Positions 7,246 to 12,624 of a stretch of DNA of 12,624 nt are shown here, piece after piece (within the stretch, counting starts at the first letter, position 1; every line of letters begins with the position of its first letter). The DNA lies in contig DHHN01000185.1 in NCBI GenBank assembly GCA_002403295.1, forward strand, positions 1 through 12,624, given 5' to 3'. This DNA is from a bacterium UBP1_UBA4771. Lineage in GTDB: Bacteria; Krumholzibacteriota; Krumholzibacteriia; Krumholzibacteriales; Krumholzibacteriaceae. The notes under the pieces were generated by a model that did not search any database, had not been told where the DNA came from, and saw only the letters and a program-made list of their open reading frames with translations. The position numbers and the translations under genes are program-made.

Positions 7246-7623
7246 GTGGCTCTCTTTGCGGCTTTCGGCATCGGCATCATCTTTCTCTTCATTCTCATGG
7301 TGCTCCTCGGCGGCTTCTTCATGTGGATCGCCGCCAAGATCGTCCGCGCCGAGAACTCGAGCTTCGGCCGGGCGCTCGTCGCCGCGATCGGCTCGAGCTT
7401 CATCGCGGTGCTCGCGGCCTTTCTCTTCGACCTCCTTCCCGTCATCGGGAACCTTTTCGGCTTCATCATCGGGCTCATACTCGCGATCGTCGTCATCAAG
7501 GCCGCGTTCGGGACCTCCTTCGGGAAGGCGCTGCTCATCTGGATCTTCGATCTCATCGCGACATTCATCGCCGTCGCGCTCGCGGCGATTCTCATGGCGA
7601 GCTCCCTGTTTCTCGGTTGCTGA
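7246..7623 (+). CDS. Small hydrophobic membrane protein, about four helices
   Basis: The 125-residue protein is nearly all membrane segments: about 3-30, 44-65, 67-88 and 95-122. Short polar loops follow helix 1 (KIVRAENSSF) and helix 3 (GTSFGK). It ends in FLGC. It uses a GTG start with AAAGGAG 6 nt upstream. I do not recognise the family. It is divergently arranged with the SPFH/zinc-ribbon operon across about 258 bases containing promoters for both sides, which allows co-regulation. It could be a membrane partner of that system or an unrelated inner-membrane protein. Confidence 0.8.
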   Translation: MALFAAFGIGIIFLFILMVLLGGFFMWIAAKIVRAENSSFGRALVAAIGSSFIAVLAAFLFDLLPVIGNLFGFIIGLILAIVVIKAAFGTSFGKALLIWIFDLIATFIAVALAAILMASSLFLGC

Positions 7624-7630
7624 TATCGCG

Positions 7631-7652
7631 GCTCCGCCGGGTGGAGCGCTCC
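7631..7652. terminator. GC-rich hairpin just after the small membrane protein gene
   Basis: GCTCC (7631-7635) can pair with GGAGC (7643-7647) over a 7-nt loop. The overlapping GGAGCGCTCC (7643-7652) is a perfect palindrome offering an alternative fold. It lies 8 nt past the stop codon. No T-tract follows, so termination is a guess. Confidence 0.25.
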
Positions 7653-7666
7653 CCGGGATTCGCGTC

Positions 7667-7694
7667 TTGACAACGGCGCCCGCCCGGGTACAAT
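7667..7694 (+). promoter_or_regulatory. Near-consensus sigma-70 promoter
   Basis: A perfect -35 TTGACA (7667-7672), a 16-nt spacer and TACAAT (7689-7694) make this the best promoter in the window. Predicted transcription start is about 7701, some 287 nt upstream of the methyltransferase ATG. An ATG at 7696 lies too close to the -10 to be a start codon for this transcript. Confidence 0.7.
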
Positions 7695-7700
7695 CATGAA

Positions 7701-7950
7701 TGCAAGCGCGCTCCGGGGAATGGCCGGTTTACATCGCGAATCGATGCGTTTCATCGCCGGCCGTACGCCCCCGGGCAGGCGCCGGGACCGTTTCATGGCC
7801 GCCCCTGTACCTCTCGAAGAGAGGCTCGTGGGGCGGGCGGCACCGGCGGCTCTCCCACCCGCTCGCCGGGTGGAACAAGGGCCGTCAAGACGGCAGGCCG
7901 CGGCCGACCGCAGGGGATGCGGAAAGCCCGGGCTCTGACCCCCACCAGTC
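7701..7950 (+). ncRNA. Candidate structured RNA or long 5' leader ahead of the methyltransferase gene
   Basis: No reading frame here looks like protein. The stretch folds into successive stem-loops. SL1: 7720-7727 with 7757-7764, enclosing CATCG/CGATG (7732-7736, 7742-7746). SL2: CCGCCCC (7799-7805) with GGGGCGG (7830-7836), enclosing CCTCTC-GAA-GAGAGG (7810-7824). SL3: CCACCCG/CGGGTGG (7855-7861, 7867-7873). SL4: GCCGT-CAAG-ACGGC (7881-7894). SL5: CCGC/GCGG (7908-7911, 7919-7922). The strong promoter at 7667-7694 reads into it. It could be a cis-regulatory leader of the methyltransferase gene or an independent small RNA. It does not match any riboswitch or housekeeping RNA consensus I know. 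High GC content makes chance pairing easier, so confidence is moderate. Confidence 0.4.
7747..7810 (+). repeat. Imperfect direct repeat inside the structured leader
   Basis: CGTTTCATCGCCGGCCGTAC (7747-7766) recurs 42 nt later at 7789-7810 as CGTTTCAT-GGCCGCCC-CT-GTAC, with two mismatches and a 2-nt insertion. The first copy contributes the 3' arm of SL1 and the second the 5' arm of SL2. It may be an internal duplication or a pair of protein-binding sites. Confidence 0.35.
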
Positions 7951-7987
7951 GCCCGCCCCCGGCGACACCGCGCTGGAACGTCACGGT

Positions 7988-8977
7988 ATGCGCTCGAGCC
8001 TCATCGGCATCCATGATCTCGCCATCGCGATCGAGCGGGCGCGACAGGGACGCCTCGGCGAGATGCTCCGGCGCGTTCTCGGCCGCGGCCTCTCGGACGG
8101 CGGACGCTGGGATCACGTCGCGTATCCCCTGAAAAACTGGTGGGACATCCCCGAGGTGATGGAACGGTGGAACCGCATGACCACGGGCGATCCCGCGACG
8201 GATTACGTTCGCTTCTTTCTCGGAAAATACCTTGCCGGGCGCTCCGGGCTTCGCGCGCTCTCGCTCGGGAGCGGCACGGGGAATCGCGAGATAGAACTCG
8301 CGCGAAGCGGCGTCTTCGCCCGGATCGACGCGGTCGATCTCTCGCGGGCGCGCGTCGAATATTCGCGGCGGCGCGCCGGGGAGGCCGGTCTCGCGGATCG
8401 CATCGCGTATCACGCCGCGAACGCCCTTGCGATCGAGCTCCCCCGCGGCTCGTATGATCTCGTCATCGCCGAGCAGTTCCTGCACCACGTCGACCGCGTC
8501 GAGGATATGATCGCCCGCATCGGAGATTTCCTCGCGCCGGCGGGGGTTTTCCTCTTCAACGAGTACGTCGGGCCGGACCGGTGGCAATGGACCGCGGCGC
8601 AGCTCGAAGCGGTGAACGATCTCCTCGAGGAGCTCCCCGAGCGACGCTGCCGCCGGTGGAAGAGCGGCACGGTGAAACGGGCCGTTCACCGGCCGGGCGT
8701 CCTCCTCATGATGCTGTACGACCGGACGGAGGCCGTCTCCTCCTCGCGGATCCTGCCCGCGGCGCGTCGGCGTTTCGAGATACTCGAGCTCAGGGGATAC
8801 GGCGGATCCGTGCTGCAGCTTCTCTTCGCCGACATCGCGCAGAACTTCCTCTCGAAGGACGCCGAGACGAAACGGCTCCTCGATCGCTGCTTCGAGCGCG
8901 AGGACGCGCTGCTGGCGAGCGGCGCCGTCGCTCATGACTTCGTCGCGGGGGCATGCGGAAAAGCCGGGATTCGATGA
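7988..8977 (+). CDS. Class I SAM-dependent methyltransferase
   Basis: The 329-residue protein carries the SAM-binding block LRALSLGSGTGNREIELA (GSGTG at 94-98). The acidic ribose-binding residue follows in IDAVDLS (D117), and the post-motif segment is YDLVIAEQFLHHVDRVEDMI, typical of Methyltransf_11/25-type Rossmann enzymes. The N-terminal 70 residues contain NWWDIPEVMERWNRM, seen in methyltransferases acting on sugars or small acceptors in surface-glycan clusters, but the substrate cannot be read from sequence. The C-terminal third (RRWKSGTVKRAVHRPGV onward) is probably the acceptor-side domain. The start at 7988 is chosen because the upstream in-frame extension to 7700 has no protein-like character; its ribosome-binding site is weak. 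Transcription probably comes from 7667-7694 through a long leader. Confidence 0.88.
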   Translation: MRSSLIGIHDLAIAIERARQGRLGEMLRRVLGRGLSDGGRWDHVAYPLKNWWDIPEVMERWNRMTTGDPATDYVRFFLGKYLAGRSGLRALSLGSGTGNREIELARSGVFARIDAVDLSRARVEYSRRRAGEAGLADRIAYHAANALAIELPRGSYDLVIAEQFLHHVDRVEDMIARIGDFLAPAGVFLFNEYVGPDRWQWTAAQLEAVNDLLEELPERRCRRWKSGTVKRAVHRPGVLLMMLYDRTEAVSSSRILPAARRRFEILELRGYGGSVLQLLFADIAQNFLSKDAETKRLLDRCFEREDALLASGAVAHDFVAGACGKAGIR

Positions 8978-9017
8978 CGAGCGTTTCCTGCCGGGGGGCG
9001 TCGGACCAAAAATCGGA

Positions 9018-9046
9018 TTACAGGCACGTCGTTTTACGGGTATAGT
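9018..9046 (+). promoter_or_regulatory. Sigma-70-type promoter for the deacetylase gene
   Basis: TTACAG (9018-9023), a 17-nt spacer and TATAGT (9041-9046) lie in the 126-base gap after the methyltransferase. CTCC follows the -10 after 3 nt. Transcription near 9053 rules out the GTG at 9047 and supports the ATG at 9104. Confidence 0.55.
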
Positions 9047-9103
9047 GTGCTCCAACCGAATCACGAGTTCCCGCGGGGAACGGAGAGGGGCGGGATCGCA
9101 CAC

Positions 9104-10306
9104 ATGAGAGAGCGCGGCGTTCCGATCGTCATGTACCACGGCGTCGGGCCCGACCGGCCGGGCTGGCCGTGGAACCATCTCTTCACGCCGGCGGACGTTT
9201 TCGAGGGCCAGATGCGGGCGCTCCGCGACGGGGGATGGAAGACGATCTCGCTCGCGGAGCTTCACGCGCACATGGCCTCGGGCGCGCCGCTCCCCCCGAA
9301 GCCGGTCGTTCTCACGTTCGACGACGGCTACGCGGACAACTGGATCTACGCCTATCCCATTCTCGAGAAATACGGTCACCGCGCGGTGATATGGATGAGC
9401 GTCGATTTCGTCGATCCCCGCGGCGAGCCGCGTCCCACGCTCGCGGACGCGTGGGCGGGGCGCATCCGCGAGAACGAGCTCGATCCGCGCGGATATCTCT
9501 CGTGGGTCGAGATGCGCCGCATGACGGAGAGCGGCCGCGTCGAGATACAGAGCCACGCGACGACCCACACGTGGTATCCGAGCGCGGGGGAGATCGTGGA
9601 CTTCCACCGGCCGGCGGGGGTCGACGACTACGAGCCGCCGCTGTGGCTCGGGTGGAACATGTTTCCGGGGCGGAAGCACGAGAGCATGCACGAGGATCTC
9701 TCGTCGCTCGTGCCGTTCGGCACGCCGATCTACCGGCACGCGAAGTCCCTCGCCGCGAGGCGCTGGTTCGAGGACGAAGGCCTGACGGAGAAGTTGCGCG
9801 CCCGCGCGGCGGCCTCCGGAGACGCCGCCTTTTTCGAGGAACCGGGCTGGCGCGAAGAGCTGCTCGAGATCGTGCGCGAGCACGGCCTCTCGGGCGGCCG
9901 CCTCGAGACGGAGAGCGAATACAAGGCGCGCGTGCGCCGCGAGCTCGTCGAATCGCGCCGGATCATCGAGGAAGCGCTCGGCACGAAGGTCGAGTTCCTG
10001 TGCTGGCCGGGCGGCGGACGGAGCCCCGAGACGCTCCGCATCGCCCGGGAGGCGGGATATCTCGCGACGACGACGCATTTCGAGGACCGCACGCGGCGGA
10101 ACGTCCGCGGGCAGGATCCGAGCGAGCTTTCGCGCATCGGATCGGGCTCGCCGTGGGCGTGGCGGGGGAAGGCCTTCAAGCGCACGCCTCCCGGTTTCTT
10201 CATCGCGAGCCTCGAGGTCTTCGCCGGCGACGAAAAATCGATTTGGAAGCTCCGCGCGCATAAACTACAATACCTCCTCCGGAATTTCGTTTCTGGCGCG
10301 CGCTGA
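9104..10306 (+). CDS. Polysaccharide deacetylase-family protein (NodB-like)
   Basis: The 400-residue protein has the carbohydrate esterase 4 signatures: VVLTFDDGYADN (D73/D74), EIQSHATTH (H151/H155, the metal-binding SH-x3-H motif) and FLCWPGGGRSPET (298-310). An early IVMYHGVG is typical of xylanase/chitin-deacetylase-like members. Such enzymes remove N- or O-acetyl groups from glycans. Between the second and third motifs lies an insertion of about 140 residues, including HRPAGVDDYEPPLWLGWN and GRKHESMHEDLSS, longer than in minimal NodB domains. No signal peptide is seen at the chosen ATG (9104), which has GGGA about 8 nt upstream, so it may act in the cytoplasm or on a lipid-linked precursor. 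The next gene starts 17 nt downstream, yet a promoter-like element lies in this gene's 3' end. Confidence 0.88.
   Translation: MRERGVPIVMYHGVGPDRPGWPWNHLFTPADVFEGQMRALRDGGWKTISLAELHAHMASGAPLPPKPVVLTFDDGYADNWIYAYPILEKYGHRAVIWMSVDFVDPRGEPRPTLADAWAGRIRENELDPRGYLSWVEMRRMTESGRVEIQSHATTHTWYPSAGEIVDFHRPAGVDDYEPPLWLGWNMFPGRKHESMHEDLSSLVPFGTPIYRHAKSLAARRWFEDEGLTEKLRARAAASGDAAFFEEPGWREELLEIVREHGLSGGRLETESEYKARVRRELVESRRIIEEALGTKVEFLCWPGGGRSPETLRIAREAGYLATTTHFEDRTRRNVRGQDPSELSRIGSGSPWAWRGKAFKRTPPGFFIASLEVFAGDEKSIWKLRAHKLQYLLRNFVSGAR
10243..10271 (+). promoter_or_regulatory. Promoter-like element in the 3' end of the deacetylase gene
   Basis: TTGGAA (10243-10248), a 17-nt spacer and TACAAT (10266-10271) stand out from the surrounding GC-rich coding sequence, and the -10 is followed 2 nt later by CTCC. 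It would drive the adenylating/PanD fusion gene with a leader of about 45 nt, separately from any readthrough from upstream. Confidence 0.45.
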
Positions 10307-10323
10307 CGGGCGCGAGGGAGAGC

Positions 10324-12045
10324 ATGTTTCCGCCGCTTTCGCCTGCATTCATACGGAACGTCGTCTATCCGGTCTACCGGGGGATCCGCCGCGACCGGCT
10401 GCTCGCGGCCCTCGAGGAGCTCGAGCACAACCAGTGGCTCGCGCCGCGGGAGATGGAGGATCTCCAGTGGCGCCGCCTCGCGACGCTCATCCGGGAGATC
10501 GCGGCCTACGTGCCGTTTTACCGCGACCTGCTGAAACAGATCTCGCTCAGGCCCGACGATATCCAGAGCCCCGAGGACTTCCGCAAGATCCCGTTTCTCA
10601 CGAAGGAGATCATCAGGAGCGCGGGAGCGAGCCTGACCTCGAAGGATCCGATCCGCCGCGGGTTCCCCTCGAGCACGGGAGGCTCGACCGGCGAGCCGCT
10701 CTTCTTCTTCGGCGACGCTTCGTCGGGGCCGCTGCGGCGGGCGAACGGGATGCGCGGATTCCGCTGGGCCGGGGTCGACATCGGCGATCGCCAGGCGATC
10801 CTCTGGGGCACGCATCTCGACGCCGGCCGGCGGGAGCGCTTCGCGTCCGCGCTTCGGAACTACTTCAGCAACATGCTATGCCTCTCGACCTTCGATATGT
10901 CGGACGAACGGATGGAGCGGTACGCGGCAAGCCTGCGCGCCTACAAGCCCCATCTCTTCACGGGGTATCCGTCCGCCCTCGCGCTCTTCGCGGGATTTCT
11001 TCGCGCGCGGCGCGTGCAGGACATCAGGCCGCGCGCCGTCATCACGAGCGGCGAGGAGCTCTACGAGAGCCAGCGCGAGCTCGTCGAGGCGGTGTTCGGC
11101 TGCCGCGTCTTCGACCGGTACGGGAGCCGCGAGTTCGCCGGCGTCGCCCACGAGTGCGAGGAGCACCGCGGCCTCCACGTCATGAGCGATCTCTTCTACG
11201 TCGAGATCGTCACGGAGAGCGGGCGCACGGCGAGCGAGGGAGAGATCGGCGAGATCGTCGTCACGGACCTTTCGAACTTCTACATGCCTTTCGTGCGCTA
11301 CCGGACGGGGGATCTCGCCGTGCCGACGGGGCGCATCTGCCCGTGCGGGCGCGGGCTCCCGCTCCTCGACCGCATCGAGGGGCGCTCCTTCGACGCCGTC
11401 GTCACCGCGGACGGCCGTCACATCGGCGGATTCTTCTGGACGTGGCTCTCGCGCGCGGTGCCCGGCATCAGGCGTTTTCAAGTCGAGCAGCGCGAGCGCA
11501 GCGGCATCGTCTTCCGCTTCGTGCCGGGACCGGAATGGCGGGCCGAATACGAGCGCGAGCTCGAGCGGAGGATCAAGGAAAACTGCGGCGACGGTTTCGG
11601 CGTCGTCTTCGAGCGCGCCGGGGAGATCCCCCTCACGCCGTCGGGCAAATCGAAGTTCATCATCTCGAACGTCGGCGAGCGGCTCGTCGTGAAATCGAAG
11701 ATCCACCGCGCGACGATCACCGGCGAGGCGCCCGGCGAGCCCGACAGCGTCGTCATCGACGCGGAGATCATGGAGCTCGCCGACATCGCGCGCCACGAGA
11801 AAGTGCTCATCGTCGACATGACGAACGGCGCCCGGGTCGAAACGTTCGCCGTGCCCGGCGAGCGGGGGAGCGGCGCCGTGACCGTCTGCGGCGCGGCCGC
11901 GACGCAGGTGCGAGCGGGGGACACCGTCGGGATCATGGCGTTCACCTGGTCCGACCGCCCGACGGGGCGCTTCTCGAACATCCTCGTCGACGAGCGGAAC
12001 CGGTTCGCCCGGTACCTCACCGAGAGCGCCGGGGACAAGATCTAG
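10324..12045 (+). CDS. CapK/PaaK-type adenylate-forming enzyme fused to a degenerate PanD-like domain
   Basis: The 573-residue protein has two parts. Residues 1-450 are an adenylate-forming enzyme of the phenylacetate-CoA ligase/CapK type: FPSSTGGSTGEPLFF (114-128, phosphate loop), LFTGYPSALA (211-220), YGSREFAG (266-273), VRYRTGDLA (324-332), ICPCGRGLPLLDRIEGRSFD (338-357) and the terminal lysine motif PLTPSGKSKF (436-445). C277, H281, C339 and C341 could form the metal site seen in some relatives. Residues 457-573 are a PanD (aspartate 1-decarboxylase)-like domain starting KSKIHRATIT. PanD Lys9, His11, Ser25, Arg54 and Thr57 are kept (K459, H461, S475, R504, T507). Tyr22, Gly24, Tyr58 and Asn72 are E472, D474, F508 and C522. 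Self-cleavage to a pyruvoyl group is therefore doubtful. GGGAG precedes the ATG. The substrate is unknown. Confidence 0.92.
   Translation: MFPPLSPAFIRNVVYPVYRGIRRDRLLAALEELEHNQWLAPREMEDLQWRRLATLIREIAAYVPFYRDLLKQISLRPDDIQSPEDFRKIPFLTKEIIRSAGASLTSKDPIRRGFPSSTGGSTGEPLFFFGDASSGPLRRANGMRGFRWAGVDIGDRQAILWGTHLDAGRRERFASALRNYFSNMLCLSTFDMSDERMERYAASLRAYKPHLFTGYPSALALFAGFLRARRVQDIRPRAVITSGEELYESQRELVEAVFGCRVFDRYGSREFAGVAHECEEHRGLHVMSDLFYVEIVTESGRTASEGEIGEIVVTDLSNFYMPFVRYRTGDLAVPTGRICPCGRGLPLLDRIEGRSFDAVVTADGRHIGGFFWTWLSRAVPGIRRFQVEQRERSGIVFRFVPGPEWRAEYERELERRIKENCGDGFGVVFERAGEIPLTPSGKSKFIISNVGERLVVKSKIHRATITGEAPGEPDSVVIDAEIMELADIARHEKVLIVDMTNGARVETFAVPGERGSGAVTVCGAAATQVRAGDTVGIMAFTWSDRPTGRFSNILVDERNRFARYLTESAGDKI
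11692..12042 (+). other. PanD-like domain of the fusion (paralogous to the next gene)
   Basis: This segment encodes residues 457-573 of the fusion. By manual alignment it is close to half identical to the stand-alone PanD at 12108-12467, with shared blocks GERGSG and IMAFTWS and the C-terminal NRF-x-RY. The two arose most simply by tandem duplication, with one copy captured by the upstream adenylating gene. The usual Tyr-x-Gly-Ser processing site reads Glu-Pro-Asp-Ser here. Confidence 0.85.
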
Positions 12046-12051
12046 GGGGCC

Positions 12052-12080
12052 TTTCCGGCGGCGGCAGTTTGTACTATATT
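12052..12080 (+). promoter_or_regulatory. Sigma-70-type promoter for the stand-alone panD-like gene
   Basis: TTTCCG (12052-12057), a 17-nt spacer and TATATT (12075-12080) lie in the 62-base gap between the fusion and the PanD gene. CTCC follows the -10 after 2 nt, as in three other promoters of the window. The -35 is weak. Confidence 0.4.
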
Positions 12081-12107
12081 TGCTCCCGGCGTCCGGACGG
12101 GAGAGAC

Positions 12108-12467
12108 ATGAAACGTCTGCTGCTCAAATCGATGATCCTCAAGGCCACGGTGACGCAGGCCGACGTCCATTACGTCGGCAGCATCACGATCGACGAGGAT
12201 CTCATCGAAAAGGCGAACCTCTGCGAGCACGAAAACGTCCTCGTCGTCGACCGCACGAACGGCCGCCGGCTCGAGACGTACGTCATCGTCGGGGAGCGGG
12301 GGAGCGGCGTCATCGCGATGAACGGCGCGGCCGCGCACCTCATCAACGAGGGCGACGTCGTGGACATCATGGCCTTCACGTGGTCGAACGGCGAGGTGCA
12401 TCCCCTTTTCATCGAGGTCGACGCGAAGAACCGGTTCGGGCGCTACCGCGCCGCCGGCGCCGTCTGA
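12108..12467 (+). CDS. panD: PanD-like pyruvoyl-dependent aspartate 1-decarboxylase paralogue, altered Lys9/His11 region
   Basis: The 119-residue protein has normal PanD length and sequence: KATVTQADVHYVGSITID (12-29) with the Gly24-Ser25 autocleavage site, NGRRLETYVI (R54, T57, Y58), GERGSG and MNGAAAH (N72). Classical PanD cleaves itself to create an N-terminal pyruvoyl group and decarboxylates L-aspartate to beta-alanine for pantothenate. Here the N-terminal strand reads LLLKSMILK: Met replaces the substrate-binding Lys9, Leu replaces His11 and Lys replaces Arg12. Processing should work, but aspartate binding may be impaired unless a partner supplies these residues. The fused domain upstream has exactly those residues. 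The C-terminal IMAFTWS and NRFGRY blocks are shared with that domain. GGGAG lies about 5 nt before the ATG. A divergent family member with another substrate is the main alternative. Confidence 0.88.
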   Translation: MKRLLLKSMILKATVTQADVHYVGSITIDEDLIEKANLCEHENVLVVDRTNGRRLETYVIVGERGSGVIAMNGAAAHLINEGDVVDIMAFTWSNGEVHPLFIEVDAKNRFGRYRAAGAV

Positions 12468-12503
12468 GGCTCTCCGGCCCGGCCCGCGGCGAAGAAAGGG
12501 ATC

Positions 12504-12624
12504 ATGTTTTCGATGAATCTGCGGTTGTTTCGGCTCTTCGGGATTCCGGTCGAGATCAACCTGAGCTGGCTCCTGATCCTCGCGCTCATGACGTGGACCT
12601 TCGCGACGGGGCTCTACCCCGACG
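12504..12624 (+). CDS. Site-2 protease family (M50) membrane metalloprotease, N-terminal part
   Basis: The last 121 bases encode about 40 residues that begin MFSMNLRLFRLFGIPVEIN and continue into a membrane helix (LSWLLILALMTWTFATGLY), cut by the window edge. The FGIPVEIN-x-SWL opening followed by the first hydrophobic segment is characteristic of bacterial site-2 proteases, intramembrane zinc enzymes that cleave regulatory proteins. The HExxH site would lie beyond the window. AAAGG sits 4-5 nt before the ATG at 12504; an in-frame ATG at 12513 is the alternative start. It follows the panD-like gene by 36 nt. Confidence 0.75.
   Translation, partial: MFSMNLRLFRLFGIPVEINLSWLLILALMTWTFATGLYPD

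Noticed and set aside
7867..7880. GGGTGGAAC resembling a T-box antiterminator
   Set aside because: The following ACCGCG part and a downstream terminator are missing, the downstream gene is not an aminoacyl-tRNA or amino-acid gene, and CGGGTGG is better explained as the 3' arm of SL3.
7919..7934. GGAAAGCCCGGGCTC resembles the 5' P4 strand of RNase P RNA (GGAAAGTCCGGGCTC)
   Set aside because: None of the other conserved RNase P blocks follow; the methyltransferase coding sequence begins about 50 nt later. There is no 3' P4 strand, so the match is treated as chance.
7696..7938. Possible 80-codon small protein in the leader
   Set aside because: Its ATG lies immediately after the -10 hexamer, before the expected transcription start. 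There is no ribosome-binding site and the composition is Arg/Pro/Ala-rich.
9047..9103. Upstream GTG start for the deacetylase
   Set aside because: It immediately follows the TATAGT box at 9041-9046, so it would precede the transcription start. The family similarity starts just after the ATG at 9104.
7793..10261. 822-codon minus-strand open frame
   Set aside because: It lies antisense to the methyltransferase and deacetylase, both of which have clear family motifs. Long antisense frames are expected in GC-rich DNA, and this one shows only Arg/Glu/Pro-rich low-complexity sequence.
10434..12467. 677-codon plus-strand frame ending in the PanD sequence
   Set aside because: Only its last 119 residues are real (the PanD gene). 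The upstream part is an out-of-frame shadow of the adenylating enzyme with no motifs.

Overview
This is a GC-rich bacterial window, probably a chromosomal segment of an uncultured Gram-negative-like lineage. Signs of this are cell-surface polysaccharide enzymes, an SPFH membrane-organising protein, sigma-54-like promoter elements and a site-2 protease. The sequence does not let me name the phylum. I see no tRNA, rRNA, insertion sequence, integrase or CRISPR array.

Layout. (1) Positions 1-1019, minus strand: the N-terminal part of a helical protein of unknown function that runs off the left edge. It has no stop inside the window. (2) 1156-2259, minus: a family 4 glycosyltransferase, divergent from (3) 2339-3289, plus: a D-glucuronyl C5-epimerase-family enzyme. 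(4) 6987 down to 3255, minus: a four-gene operon encoding an SPFH/YdjI-like protein with two C-terminal zinc ribbons, followed by three related zinc-ribbon proteins, two of them with C-terminal membrane segments. The genes are tightly packed (43-nt gap, 4-nt ATGA overlap, 1-nt gap), and a sigma-54-type promoter sequence lies upstream of the first. (5) 7246-7623, plus: a small four-helix membrane protein divergent from that operon. (6) 7624-7987: a non-coding stretch with a near-consensus sigma-70 promoter and a run of stem-loops, leading into (7) 7988-8977, plus: a SAM methyltransferase. (8) 9104-10306, plus: a polysaccharide deacetylase. (9) 10324-12045, plus: an adenylate-forming CapK/PaaK-type enzyme fused at its C terminus to an aspartate 1-decarboxylase (PanD)-like domain. 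(10) 12108-12467, plus: a stand-alone PanD paralogue. (11) 12504 to the right edge, plus: the start of a site-2 protease-family membrane metalloprotease.

How it fits together. The glycosyltransferase, epimerase, methyltransferase, deacetylase and CapK-type enzyme suggest building or decorating a surface polysaccharide; this is inference from family membership. The SPFH/zinc-ribbon operon resembles the ydjG/ydjI part of the Bacillus PspA membrane-stress operon, but no pspA gene is visible here.

The most striking observation is the tandem pair of PanD-like domains with complementary losses. The domain fused to the adenylating enzyme keeps the substrate-binding lysine/histidine region but has lost the Gly-Ser self-cleavage site, Tyr58 and Asn72. 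The stand-alone copy keeps all of those but has replaced the Lys9 and His11 equivalents. They may assemble into one mixed pyruvoyl enzyme coupled to amino-acid or acyl activation.
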